Positions 48,211-60,585 of a stretch of 64,000 nucleotides of DNA are shown here, one piece after another (the first letter of the stretch is position 1; each line of letters begins with the position of its first letter). Source of the stretch: Kryptolebias marmoratus (Eukaryota; Chordata; Actinopteri; Cyprinodontiformes; Rivulidae); NCBI RefSeq assembly GCF_001649575.2, contig NC_051432.1:21022133-21086132 (forward strand), read 5' to 3'. Under the pieces are notes generated by a model. That model was given only the letters and a program-made list of their open reading frames with translations. It was not told the DNA's origin and made no database searches. The translations under genes were made by a program, and so were the position numbers.

Positions 48211-50157
48211 ATTATTGTATCTGAAAGTATTACTGCCACCTTAAATTGTTTTTGAGGGTGCAGAAGACATCTTGAAGGCTTTTATTATCACATTTCCAGC
48301 TATGGAACACTTAAATTTATATCTAAAATGAGCTTCCCTCACTATGGCTGACTTCATTGAAGTAAAATCTGAGTAATTACTGAAAGTTTTCACAAAGTTA
48401 GGGCTACATTTGGGTTTTGTTGTTCATTGACACAATCCTGGGGTTTATTAAAATGTCTTAGCCGGGAGGTATTATAGCCTGGTATACTGGGAGTAGCTTT
48501 TTTTCCCTCATTGCTTGTTGTTTCACCTGGGGGTGTAAGGCAAAATGGTGAGCAAATTAGAATGCTGGCAGGAGGTAACTCCCTGTCGTACATGCCAGTG
48601 CTGATATATAAACACCCACATACAGTAGACACAAATCATACAAAGCTCTCAAAAACATGCTCTAAAATAAATAGATACAGTTGTGTACAGTATGTGGGAA
48701 CAAACTCACCTCCTTACGCACAGAGAACACTCTCACATGGAAACCTACACAAAAACCAACCCAGACTCCCCAAAATGCATGTAAACACAGAAATAAATAA
48801 ATACAAACAAAACACAAATTCATATAGTGAACTCTGAGCACACTTCAGCAGCTGCACCTTCATTTTCTGTCTCCATGGGTTTTCTGTTTATTTCCAAAGC
48901 TGGTTTTTATTACCCAGCTCCACTGTTTTAAAGACTCCACTTATGTGTATGTGTGTTTATAAGAGACGGATAACAGATTAGAAGATACCTGCCAATAGCT
49001 GGGAGATGTTGATGCTTTTTAAAAGGTGAGATTTGTGTCAGAAAAGTTATTAGCCTATATTTCACACTCCCTCAGGTGATTGTGGGAGATATGTTTGGGA
49101 TTCTGTCAGTCTGATGCAATTTGTTCTCAGCCTCTCAATGTGTGGGATATTTGTCGGTTTCACGGGTACGTTAGTTTGTCGCAGCACCATAATTTTCCAC
49201 GTGTTGTCGAATTTGCATAACTGCATGTTTGGATGCACGTGTTTCCATGTATGTATGCGCCGATGCGATACAGAAGACCAGTCTAGCACTGTTATCTTTC
49301 TTCATTCGTCTATATCTGGGTTGCTATACTTTCAGTCTCACTTCAGCCTCTGTCATTTGGTCCATTGTCAGTCCCATTCCTGCATCTGTCCATTCAACAA
49401 GCCTAATGGTCTGTGTAATACACTCAGATAGCTTCACCACCACCCACCTATTTGAGTTGTTGGAGTGTGTGTGTTCCGTGTGTGATTGTGGGGGGGAGTA
49501 GGACTAGAAAGGAAAAGAAAAAAAAAGGAGGTAAGGTTAGCTATGGCTAGACAGTCATATACTGTGTGCTTTAGTTTATATGGGCAGAATTCTTTTTGTG
49601 TTTGGTGAAATACTTCTGTTTTTGTCCTTTGAACTTGCATTATACCTTTCTATACTTCTCTCCTTTCCACTCTCAGTAACTTTAACCTCTCTGTTAAAAA
49701 CTTTTAAGTCAACATTTTCCAGTTTATTTCAGTGCCTGGCAGCTCTCATGAAAGGAAGTCGTTAGATTTTGACACTAGGAAATATGCGTATTTGCTTCCT
49801 GCTGAGATGTAGATGTGAAGATCAGAGGCAATCTTTCATATGTCAGCCAACAAACATCTAACAAACTCACCCAAATTTGTTATGATTGCTTAAAACCACC
49901 ACTTTTTGCAATCTGTTTGGATAAGAGACCTGTATTTTACTGCCAACATGCTCATATTCTCCCCACCCGCCCCAAGAAAGAAAACATTCAGATAATTCTA
50001 CCTTTAGTCTTCACATGTTTAGTATAGTTGCACATTCTTAGGTATTGATTTTTCTAAAGTGGATATGTCCCAGCTTTAGGAATACCAAAGAGAAGAGGCC
50101 ATTTTGAACAAACAATTAAAATCTTCATGCAAAGTAGTCATACACGTGTTTGCAAGT

Positions 50158-50370
50158 CATCCATCCATTCCTTTTCTTGATCTGCTTGGCCTTTTTGGGT
50201 CATGAGGAGCTGGTGTCTATCTCCAGCAGTCACTGTGCAAGAGGCAGGGGACACCCTGGACAGGTTCCAAGTCCATCACAGGGCCACATAGAGACAAATG
50301 AGACAAACAGCCATTCACGCTTTCACTCAAACCTAGGGACAATTTCAGAGTTAGCAAGTCAACCAGGCAA
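50158..50370 (+). repeat. Dispersed fish repeat, family R1 copy 2
   Basis: It starts with ATCCATCCATTCC and carries the core GAGGCAGGGGACACCCTGG, then ACAGGTTCCAAGTCCATCAC and AGGGCCACATAGAGACAAAT. It shares the core of the copies near 8.7 kb and 56.3 kb. The translated frame here and the minus-strand frame at 56.2 kb both contain ISSSHC(A/V)RGR and (S)PSQGH(I/T)ETN, which shows that those frames are repeat sequence, not genes. Confidence 0.7.
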
Positions 50371-53300
50371 GTTTAAATGATTAGAAATGAGCCAATAATT
50401 ATATTATCATTTTTAAAGTACAAGTTCAAAAAATGACTAACAGATGAGTGTAATTTTATGTTCTACATTGGTTAGAGCACATCTACTAAATGCAAATAAG
50501 TTCAAATGAACATATTATTTAGGAAAACAGACAAAGTTTAACAAAGAACATGTTTTTGAATTGGGTGCAGGTTTCTTGGTTTTTATGCTTAAAATCTCCA
50601 TCCAAAAAATTGTCTTCACTTAAAAAATATGTATGCCAGGGTGTAGATTTGCTTTAATTTGTCTGAAACTTAAAAAAAAAATTGAAAAATTGTGTTCCTA
50701 GAAAAGTTTAAATCTTTCTTTTTTGTTCTGAAACCTTCATTCTGTTCTTTGATTTTTACTTTTTGTTCTCAGATTGCTGTGAAATAAAACCCATCAAAAA
50801 TCACAACCTGTAAAGTGTAAAAACCCAAAAGCACAGGTTTCGCTGGTGGACAGAAAAAGCCTCCATCATTTTTCCAAAGCACTGGAAAGCAAAAACAAGT
50901 TTCATGTGATGCGTTGCTTATTGCACATATAAATGGACATTTTGCATGAGAGAGAGTTGTGCAGTGAGGGTGAGAAGTAGACATCTTGATTAAGAAAGGT
51001 TAGACAAATACTCAGACTTTAACCAGACTAAACAGCTGTGGCTCATAATTGGAAGTTCCTCAAAGCTATTGAAATTCAGCATTCACCATTTTTGGAAGCT
51101 CTCTTAGGTTATGTCAGGTTAAGAAAATAGAATCAAAAAACATCAGAAATAGGATAATTCTTTTTTACTTTCTGCATTTCCTTTTCCATTTGCATTTTTG
51201 TACTTACCTACTTCATATGCATTGCTTTTGTCCTATTTTCAAGTCTTTTCATAACAAAGAATTCTTATGCTTATAATGCTGCCTTCCCTTCCATTCTGTC
51301 AACTCACCCGTCTCCCTCTTTTGCGTTTCTTGGCTGTGCTGAAGGAAATCATCCATGAAAAATGTTTTGACCCTTCATAATTGCTACTCCCTGCATGTTT
51401 CCCATTTCTTCATTGCCAGAAGGCACACGCTTGCTAAACTGGTGTTAGAAAAAGATGGATTCAGACACATAAACTCATGCTTTATGCACATTCTCAGGCA
51501 CCCACGCAGGCTTGTGCATTTATGATATATAAGGAATTTTCACAAAGTCTTTCTTTTAATAATGATTTTACTTTTAATAATAATTAGACATGCCTATTCC
51601 CAAATGGTTCTGTTGCTCTGATAAACACTAGTCCATCTGATTTTGTGTTTTTTTAATTTATCCAAACTTCCTGGAAGGGAAAGGTAGCTGTTTTAAGTTT
51701 AAGTTTAAGTTATAGGTTACTAAATAAAGTACCTCACTAATCATAATAATTTACAGGTCCCCTAAAAAGCTACTTATTTCTGAATTAATAAAAAATCCAT
51801 AACAACATTTTAAACAAAAGAATTTTCAGGAAAACATTATTATTTGTTACTGTAAGTTGTCCGTCACATTCCCAAACCTCTAAGTTCTTAGAGTTCGGAG
51901 TCCTAACCTCTTTCACTTTTTTATAGAGGCAACATGTTCTAAAGGCCACATCTTAAACCTGGTACTTTCATCTGGTCTGGCTCTAAACACACCTAAACCA
52001 GTTAATGCACCCAGGACCTGACAATTAAACTGTTTTTCCTAGTGTCATACTTACATTGATAATGTTCACTCTGCAGTAAAATTTTGTGCTGCCAACTTTT
52101 TAACACTGAAACCCCACTGACCTGCTGGAAAATATAATAAGCAATAATAACATTTTTTTTTCATCCTTTTTCAAGACTGTGAAATAAATTAATGTTTTTG
52201 GAGTAATATTTAATTGTTTTATTTATTTTATTTTTTTTTACCACAGTTTCTTAAAGTCAAAGATGATGTTCTGATTTGTTCCTTTGGCTTAAGACAATCT
52301 CAAAAAATATTTGTTTAACTGCAAACCTGCAAAATTTTATACAGATTTTTTTGTATTTCATTTTGACTTCTGTTACTTTCAGTTAGGACTTCCTGTGCAG
52401 TTGGTTCAAAATGCTGCAGCTGAAATCTAACAGCAACAGAAAAGCCTAAACATCACACCCCTGTGCTTTTTTCTGTCGAGTGGCTTTCTGCCAGATTTTG
52501 TATTGATTGAAAAATCTTACTTCTCTTAATAAGGCCTTGGCCCTAAAGATATCTCAAAGTTTATGACCCTCGCAAGGATTGGGAAGCTGAAATCCAAAGA
52601 TCACACCCTGTTGACTGTTACCAGTTCGCAGTTAGTTTTCTGATGTGTCCTTCAGAACACACACTTGTTCTCAGACTCTTATGTGTGGATGACAGCAGTA
52701 TGACCTAACACTTACAGGCACTTTCAATCCGTATGAATGCTGGCACTAATCCAACTTAAGGCAACAACAAATAACTTCTGCTGCCATTTGTCCCTCATTT
52801 TTCCACCCATCTGTCTGTTTACGCCTCAGCCTTCTTATACTATCAATCTTGCGTGTTACAACAACCATACGTGTCTATCTCTGTTACTGTCTTCTCTTGA
52901 TTTCTTCTCCTCTATCTTGTATTTCTTCCCCATTTATTTCTCCTCCCTTCCTTTGTTTGTTGCCATGGTTACTCTGTAGTTATGGAAGACAACCACCAAC
53001 TTTCCTCACACAATCACACTAAAAATTTCATCATCACCACCATCCCATTGCCGTGCTCCAGGTTATTTTAGGCTTCTGTTTTAATGGCAAACATGTTGTT
53101 AGAATTAGATTTGAGTTATACTGCCAAATGTGACTGAGCCCTTTACCCCATAAGGCTATAACTGAGATGCGGCAGCTTTTATTAGGAAGATAAAAAGAAG
53201 ATGGCAGAAATACACCAGGGACCTGTTAGACGCATACCTTGACATTTTGAGATGTCTAGTGGCATTTTTCTGTGCTTGGCACAAGGGGACAGGTTTACAC

Positions 53301-56012
53301 CTATGTTTTTTCATTTGCTCTTAAAGTGCCTTCTCTAATGTAACTGTCTCTCATTAAAACCAATGAGCATGGAAGTCTAACTGGATGAATGTACACAGTT
53401 GTATCTAAAAAACTCCTTTGCCCATATTTTATTTTTTTAATTTTACCGATCTGATGTTTAAACTGGAGTGTTAACCTTTGTATTTCATCATAAAATGAAG
53501 ACTTCATTTTCCTGACACGGTAAGATTATGCAGTTGTTTGTCTTTTGTGCACACTCGTGAGCACAATTGCAAAATCTTTTCATTATTCCTGTGAGGCAGT
53601 TTTAATTTTGGCTCCAGACTTTCATTTACTTTTAGTGTCAGTGTAATGTCCTGTTACCATGATTACAGCTGCCTGTCTTATCCATTAAATTAGTGTAAAA
53701 AAAAACAAAAAAAAACACCATTTAAGACATATTCCATTCTACTTGTCACGTCAACTCTGAGCAAACAGAACCAGTCGCTCGCAAGGTTTTCGAACACATC
53801 CTAATTAAATTTAATAAATCATTCCTCACATGCCACTGAAACTACTACTGGCTGCTAAAGGCTATTATTAAGATTCAAGGCTGCCACTAAGCCTGGAGCC
53901 AACAAATAATTAGGTAAAATGACTTTTAAGACAAAAAAAAAAGCGAGACTGATCTGTTTTTTTGAAAACTGTATGGATTTGAGTTTGTCTCCCTCGAGCG
54001 ACATGCAAAAAGACTGACAGACAACAAGCTGATTAAAGTAGAAGCTAAGGACAAAATAATCTGTTATATGTGCTTAGATTAAACCAAAAAGGTTGATTTA
54101 AATAAACAAAAATAAAACTTTTATGTGGAAATAAATTGCTTCCTCCACTAACAAACAGTGTCAGTCATTTTATAACAAAAAGTTGTATTTTCCATGTACA
54201 TTTATAAATCATCAACTTGATCTGTCGATAAACATACCTGACCAGCCATGTCAGTCATGTGACTAACCACAGTCTTCTTATTGAAGAGTATCCAAAGTGT
54301 GTTTTTAAAGTGACCTCCAGCAAACTAATTAGAAATTGTTAATTTAGGTAATGACACCATAATGACTTCAATAATGACTTTGTGGTTAAAGCTGTTTTGT
54401 TGTTGTTGTATTGTTTTTGATGACCAAGATAGTTTTTAGGAACCAGACCACTGAAGTGAAGTTTTATATCCAAACTTGTTTCATTTTGGTCCCAATTTTA
54501 AACTGGATTTGCTTCAAATTCATATCAGCCTTCTTAAATGAACCAAATAAATGTAACTTTATACTATGGGTAAAGAAAAGATCATGTGAATGATTGGCTC
54601 TTGCCTGTGTGTGGATTGTTGTTTTTGTCTGTTAGATGAAAAAAATCTTTGTACCGTTTAGTGAAAACACTACAAGCACCTTATCAACCCGGTACTACAT
54701 TTCAGTCATTTTTAAGCACACTGTAAGTACATATGTTCCCACCAGTTACTAATATGCATCTTTAAGTGCATCTTGAGTGACAGCTTGTGACTGAATTTCA
54801 GTTATGCAAATGAGCATACCTCTGAGTAACAAAAAGGACAATTATACTGTAGGTTTTTGGTTCTATAAAATCACAAACACATTTCAATAATCTGAAGTAA
54901 ACCCTTATTCAGACGTTAACCTGTTTAAGATCTGCATGAATCCCATTTACTGATGCTGCAGTGCACACTGCTATAATCACTGCTGCTGCAGAGATTAGCA
55001 CAAAAGACAGCAGGAGGGTTTTTTTGTGAATAATACATCTTGCGACTGCTTTTTTAATGTAATTTTTTGGGAACTGAAAGAGCAAGAAAACATTCTAGAG
55101 CAAATGCTGGGGCTTGCATTGAGTCGTAACGAGTGAGTAGGTGGTCCTTCAGAGAAGCCCAGCTCACTTGTGCATTCACACTGGGAAGAGAATGTGGCCA
55201 CGAGTGTCACAAACCACCTGACACCACTGATGAATGTGGCCTGAGTGATTGAAACAGAATGCATCTTCTAATCGTTCTGAGTGATTTCACACCTGTCCAC
55301 TTGTGATAAGATCACCCAGTACGCTTGATAAAACCAGCACTGAAAAAGAGCAAAGTAGTGAAGAGGAAAATAAAATCCCAACAAAGAATAGTTTCATGTT
55401 TTGTTTCATTGGTCTGGACAGATTCATCAAAATGTTTAACAAACAATTTTTTTTAAATATTTTTTATAGAGATTCTATGTGCATGCTCTTGTAAGCATAG
55501 TCTACATGTCTAAATGGCTCTGTTTTATATATTAAAATCCTCACTGACCCTCAAAGAGGAAAATTGGAGATACAAACACTGATTCAAGAGATCTAGATCA
55601 TCTTAAAGCAATTGTTTAAATCTTTTCAAATGGAGTTCTTTGTAAAGGTCAGAAACCAATAATACCCTACCTGTTCTTGATGGCTCTTTTAATGACTTTA
55701 GTTTGGAAAAAAATAGTTTCATTTCAAATGAACTGATAAGCTAATAGGTTGTCCCGGAAAAGCTAAAACCAAAATGGATTGCTGCCATTTAAAAACAACT
55801 TCATTTTAAAAATAAAAACTCTATAGCATTTTGTGTAAACACTGTTTTATATACTTTTACACTGCAAACAATTTTATATTAAATGGTTATTTTAATAGAA
55901 TCCTATTGTTATTTGCAAAAAGCAGCAGCTAACTGTAGCACTTCTGAGACACATTCTGCAGGGTAGTCATGATATTTCTGCTGGAAAAAGCACACACTGT
56001 GAAACTAATGGT

Positions 56013-56150
56013 GATGTAAAGGTCTATAAAATAGTATTTGCATGAACTGTTGTGAGACCTTTGACATTGGAGTTGTATAAGACAGCAGCAGTCCCCAGTG
56101 ATCCTGGTTCTGCTTGGACTAGGTATTAGCTTCTTAATCAGGTCAGAATT
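56013..56150 (+). repeat. Two-copy repeat R2, copy 1
   Basis: This block of about 138 bases matches 62831-62969 in the same orientation: GATGTAA, TAAAATAGT, CATGAACT, ACATT..AGTTGT, then TGGTTCTGCTTGGACTAG and AGAA(T/C)(T/A)A at the end. Divergence is substantial but the order and spacing are kept. It is a dispersed fish repeat of unassigned class. Confidence 0.65.
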
Positions 56151-56214
56151 AAACTATTTATACTATAATATAAACTATTCCTATTCCAGTTTCCTCTCAC
56201 ATTAGGTTTATCTG

Positions 56215-56395
56215 TAACTCTAAAGTGTCTCTAGGTGGGAGTGTGAATGGTTGTTTGTCTCTGTGTGTCCCTGTGATGGACTTACGACCTGTCCAGTGTG
56301 TACCCTGCCTCTCACACAGTGACTGCTGGAGATAGGCACCAGCTCCCCACCACCCGAAAAGAAGTGGGTAAAAGAAAATTGATGGATGGATATTA
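56215..56395 (-). repeat. Dispersed fish repeat, family R1 copy 3
   Basis: On the minus strand it begins ATCCATCCATCAATTTTC and contains GAGCTGGTGCCTATCTCCAG, AGAGGCAGGGTACACACTGG and ACAGGTCGTAAGTCCATCAC. It is the best preserved of the three R1 copies in the window and lies in opposite orientation to the other two. Confidence 0.75.
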
Positions 56396-57047
56396 CTGTT
56401 GATAAACTGTCCACAGAAGTAGATTTCTTCAGTCTGTTTTCAAGGCTACTATTACTATTATTGTTACATCAGTTGATGACTAACTGTTGGGGTGTCTGAA
56501 CCCCTCGGTCTTCTGACTTCTCACCCAGATTCATCTTAACTCCTTCTCATTATGTCACCCATTTCCAGCCAGCCGTTTGGTTTGACATTTTCTCACTATC
56601 ATCCTTCTTACATTTCTCCATCAGATCGTCCCTTTTCTGCTTTTCTTCCCATCTTTTTACACTCAAAGCTATTTTCCTCACACATTTTTACTTCCTCGCT
56701 CTTCTGCTTCTTAAATTGAAGAATGTGAATAATGGGAATACAAATGTCTCTCAAGATAACTGCCCAGCCTTAGGCCTGTGAGAAAATGTGTGAGATGGGG
56801 AAAAAGAAGAGATGGAAAGAAAAAAAGGAGAACTCTCTTGAACACTGATGAGTAAATAAGTGCATGAAGCAGTCAATAGAAAGCAGGATTGAGTAATGAA
56901 TCCCAACACAACTTGTATCAATATAAAGGCAGGGAGAATTTGGAAGTCAGGAGGGATTCTGGCCAAACAGAGCATAAAGCAGTCAAAGAATACACAAGTT
57001 ATTCTCTGCATGGAAAATTAAAATGCTGTCTTTTCTTTAAATATCAA

Positions 57048-57080
57048 TCTTTCTTTCTTTCTTTTTTTTCTTTTTCTGTT
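57048..57080. repeat. (CTTT)n pyrimidine-rich simple repeat
   Basis: A CTTT-rich stretch about 850 bases before the last exon. It is too far upstream to be the polypyrimidine tract of that exon. Confidence 0.6.
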
Positions 57081-57930
57081 TTTATTTGTTTATTTTTTTA
57101 GCTGCTGAATATTTGTGAAAAAAAAACTGACATCTTGCTGTATTGCTCTTAATGTTGCTAATCTAACATCAGTTAAACATATAATAATGGGTTATACTAA
57201 CCACTGGAGAGAAAATAATTATTGAATGTGCATCTACTACTGATTATGATTTTTGAGTCAGTCTGATTAAAGATGGCTGCCACACTTAACTGACTTTATC
57301 CAACATAAAAATGACTAAACCAAAAACAAACATTGCAAGATGGTTAAAATTTCCTTTGTCCATTTTGGTCTTTTACTCATTTTGTTAAAGAATAATACAG
57401 CTAATTTATTAGACTGTTTTGTGTCTGGGGAAAACATGAAAATAAATGTGTGTGTTTCTGTTTTTATGCTGCATGTTTTACTGAGTGTTTCTCATCTCTT
57501 TCTAAATCTTTCACTCTCTGCTCTCCCACAGATTTTCCTACTCTCATCTTCACCTAGCTTGCCCTCTACCTCATTCACTCCCACTCCCCCTCTTCATCAA
57601 AAGAGACTCTTTCTAAATAGAAATTTCCTTCCTGTCTCCATAGATTTTTCTTGATGACAACCCAACTCATCCGTAGAGTATAGTCACTGCCTACAGCAAT
57701 GTACTCTCTCTTCTTCTGTACCAAGAGCCTGATTTTTTCCCCCACTTTCTTTAAACATAGCTGTCTCCCCTGCTGTTTGTTTTTGTGATATTTTAGGCAC
57801 CAGGACAGTCCATGTGAGCTCACTTCCTTAAGGCTGCAATATCATCATACATAACAATTTTTACAATATGTGGTTGTTAAATAAAACATGTGTGTTTGAT
57901 CTCTTTTTTTGTTGTTGTTTGTTTTCACAG

Positions 57931-58137
57931 ATCTTTTTAGATGCCAACACCATTAAACTAGGAAACATTCCCCTTGGTAGCGCTGTAGACCCACTGGAAG
58001 GAGCACCTGCAGGCACCACCTACACCAAACAGACTGTGTATGAGCTGTGTGCCTGCGCTAACGGCAAGCTCTACCTGTCCCCAGCTGAGAAAGGCTCCAC
58101 CTGCCAAACCACCAGTAACTTTTGTCTCTGGAGCTGA
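57931..58137 (+). CDS. sgcz: Zeta-sarcoglycan, terminal coding exon with stop
   Basis: After a T-rich acceptor (GTTTTCACAG) the exon reads IFLDANTIKLGNIPLGS, a variable linker (AVDPLEGAPAGTTYTK), QTVYELCACANGKLYLSPAE and KGSTCQTTSNFCLWS, then TGA at 58135-58137. The four cysteines (CxC, TCQ, FCL) are the C-terminal cysteine cluster of this family, known to form disulfides needed for complex assembly. The IFLxAxTIKLGN opening and the CLWS ending point to zeta; delta and gamma end in CL. The linker differs from the serine-rich one I recall in mammalian zeta-sarcoglycan. The four exons give about 175 residues of an expected 300 or so. Confidence 0.93.
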   Translation: MFLDANTIKLGNIPLGSAVDPLEGAPAGTTYTKQTVYELCACANGKLYLSPAEKGSTCQTTSNFCLWS

Positions 58138-58156
58138 AAATGAGAGGATTACAAAC

Positions 58157-58505
58157 ACACAGGACATGCAGACTAAAGAGTTTGAAGCTAACGCTAGCCA
58201 ACAGACTACAAAATCAACATGGATTGTGCAATGGATAGAAGTTGATGCCAGATAAAAAGCTGAATCAACATGGACTAAAGCATGGCAAGAGGTTCATGCA
58301 CGTTCTGCAATCAAATGGCATGGATAACAGCTCAGCAGGACGCTAATGGTTGGTAAGAAACTGACTCAATAAGGACTGTGGCTTAGTATGAAGCTAATGC
58401 AAGCTAAAAGACAAAGTCAACATGGACTACAGCCCGCGTGAGGCCATTGCAGCACACCAACCAAATTAATAAGGATTGGTCAGTGGCCAATGCTAGTAAA
58501 AAGGA
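58157..58505 (+). repeat. Degenerate ~50-base minisatellite in the sgcz 3' UTR
   Basis: Units begin at about 58214, 58265, 58311, 58366, 58417 and 58466, spaced 51, 46, 55, 51 and 49 bases, with a possible earlier unit from 58157. Each starts T(C/T)AA(C/A/T)ATGGACT or a close variant (TCAACATGGATTG, TCAACATGGACTA, TCAATAAGGACTG, TTAATAAGGATTG). Most then carry GAAGCTAATGC-like and GCTAAAAGAC-like blocks. The array begins some 20-75 bases after the stop codon. Confidence 0.7.
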
Positions 58506-60527
58506 TGGATGACTTGACACAAAAGGTGATTTTACACTAAGACAACTCATGGACATAAATGGGCAGTCTCATTTTATGGCTCTTGTTGACTGCCTGTCCT
58601 TTTTTTAGTTGCCGCCAGTATAGAGTTTGAAAGTCACAAAGATTGCTCTTGGGATTTGCTTTGTGTGTTCACTGTTTGACCAAAATATCCATGGAAACAA
58701 GCTCCTGTTTTTTGTTAGGATAAACAGAAATCATTTTGGACTGCAAATTCTACCATGAAAATGGTGGAATCAACCTGTCAGTTGGCGACAGTAAGAGACA
58801 GAAACAAATATGTTGGCTTAGCCCGATGGGTAGCTAATAATTAAATCAGACAATGTGTTTGTCTTACGGGAAGCTGAGGCTACCTAACGGACCAATCTAT
58901 ACCAGAAAGGCCTTCCCCCTCTTCCCTACCTTTCAAGTCTTTAAACCCTACATTGTTATGTGATCCTTCTGCATTAGTCTAAACTTGATAGTTACAATGT
59001 CCTCCAACCCCAACTTTTATAGGATAACTAATGCAAATAATTGTGCTTCAGCCTTGTATTCACCAGCTTTTTTCCCTCATATTATTTTCAGATCTTTTAG
59101 ATTCACTTCCATATATTTTTGTTCCTTTTTTGGTTTCAAATCAGTTATTTTGCTTATTCTTGATTCTGATTATTTCCTACATTATTTCTGTTCTCTAACC
59201 TTCCACATTTTGCTTCAGCCCATAATGTTTTCTTATGTCTATGCACCTAGATGCACTTGTCTAGTTTGAAAAATGTCTTTCTTTTTATACATTACCTTCT
59301 ACCAAAGTAGGAAAAAAAAACAAAAAAACATTGATCTGTCTGTTTTGCTACGGAACAGGTTTAACTATTTATCCTTGACATAACAGTTGTACCTATTGCT
59401 GAATTTTCTCTCTCCTCACTTTTGCTCATATCTAAATTCTGAAACATCTTTATGTGAGTATATAAAAATGCTCTTTTTGTTGTTTGGTAAAGGCAAATTA
59501 TTTAAAACAAAGGTGAAATTAATTATAAATGTAAAGTTAAACATTTGAGACCATTTTTTAGCCAAGCTTTTAAACAGGCTATGGTTGATTCATCCCATGT
59601 CAATAAAAAATATACATTCTCATCCTGTAGTTTTTCTTTATTACTTTTTTATTTTTTATATGAAAGACCTTCTGCTCTTTTTATCAGGCCTTTTCTTTTG
59701 CTTCTCAAACATTAATAGTGTTTTTGTGCTCACTTTTCCCTTTAGTCTTTCCTTAGCTTTTTGTTATCTGAAGTATATTTACCATTTAACTCTTCCTGCT
59801 TACCTTCCGTCTTTACTCTCTGCTTTTTTTTTCCATCAGTTCAAAAATATTTTGCCCTCCTATCTCATCATTCATCTATTGCCCATCAATCACTAAATGA
59901 CATATCTTGATGTTGTTTCCACATCCTATTTGTTATATCCCCATTCTTTAGTTCCGTCTTGACATCCCAAGCTTAAATATCAGGAAATCTATTCCCCTAT
60001 TGTTACACCACAATCCTCTTCAAAAACAGCAGAAGCATAACAATAGAAGTTAAGAAGCTAAAACATTTTTTAACATCCAGGGTCAGGGTAAATGGCCTCC
60101 AGCAGGCTCACTTTGAACCCAATTTCCGCAATAGCTAAATAAAATAGAGTAAATCAGCATATCTGTGTGGTGAAAACCTTTTGAAAGAGAACGTGGAAGG
60201 ATTTTGATTGTTTGTGTGTGGAATAAGACCCTGAGGCATTCTTTCTTTTTAAAACTAAATTATCCACAGGTGCCTTTGCTGCTGTTGGTAAAAGCACATC
60301 ACAAACTGAAGATTCACACTACCCTCAGTGGACCATCTGCAAGTGTCTCTGAACTATCTATTATCAATCTACCTACCTATCTATTTGCTTTTCTCTTTTC
60401 CCTCCTTTCATTATATCCTCAGTTTGTAAAATTCTCAGAATATCCACCTTGAAAAGAATAATTCAATCCTGGTTTAAAGATTTGATTTTAGTTTTCTGAT
60501 GTGTTCCCTTATGGTTTTATTCTTGGT

Positions 60528-60585
60528 AATAAAAAAGCACAAATAATGCCATGTATATATCAATACCAATAAAATACAAAATAAA
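60528..60585 (+). terminator. Candidate polyadenylation signal cluster
   Basis: AATAAA occurs at 60528, 60568 and 60580 and is followed by TTGTTTTTAAAG and further T-rich sequence, suitable as a downstream element. Use by sgcz is inferred from position only; the earlier AATAAA at 59602 is an alternative. Confidence 0.35.

Larger units (their letters stand above)
41322..57930 (+). other. sgcz intron, 16.6 kb
   Basis: A GT-AG intron between codons, ending in a T-rich acceptor (GTTGTTGTTTGTTTTCACAG). It holds a dispersed repeat near 42.2-42.4 kb, pyrimidine-rich stretches at 43.5-43.8 kb, TTTTG and TC simple repeats at 46.4 kb, R1 repeat copies at 50.2 and 56.3 kb, and one copy of a two-copy repeat at 56.0 kb. 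The segment at 41.5-41.7 kb and 46.2-46.4 kb is less AT-rich and looks non-repetitive. Other stretches hold nothing I can name; open frames here look like chance. Confidence 0.8.

Noticed and set aside
50150..50380. Open frame with a protein-like SSSHCARGRG segment
   Set aside because: The same peptide arises from the R1 repeat in opposite orientation at 56.2-56.4 kb. It is repeat sequence.
57931..58137. Delta- or gamma-sarcoglycan instead of zeta
   Set aside because: The terminal exon opens with IFLDANTIKLGN and ends CLWS, both zeta-like. Delta and gamma end in CL and, as I recall, differ in this opening block.
57958..58167. Minus-strand open frame across the last exon
   Set aside because: It is antisense to the well-supported terminal sgcz exon and has no motif.
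58040..58255. Alternative-frame open reading frame over the last exon
   Set aside because: It is a +1 shadow of the sarcoglycan C-terminus that runs into the 3' UTR. The family motif is in the other frame.
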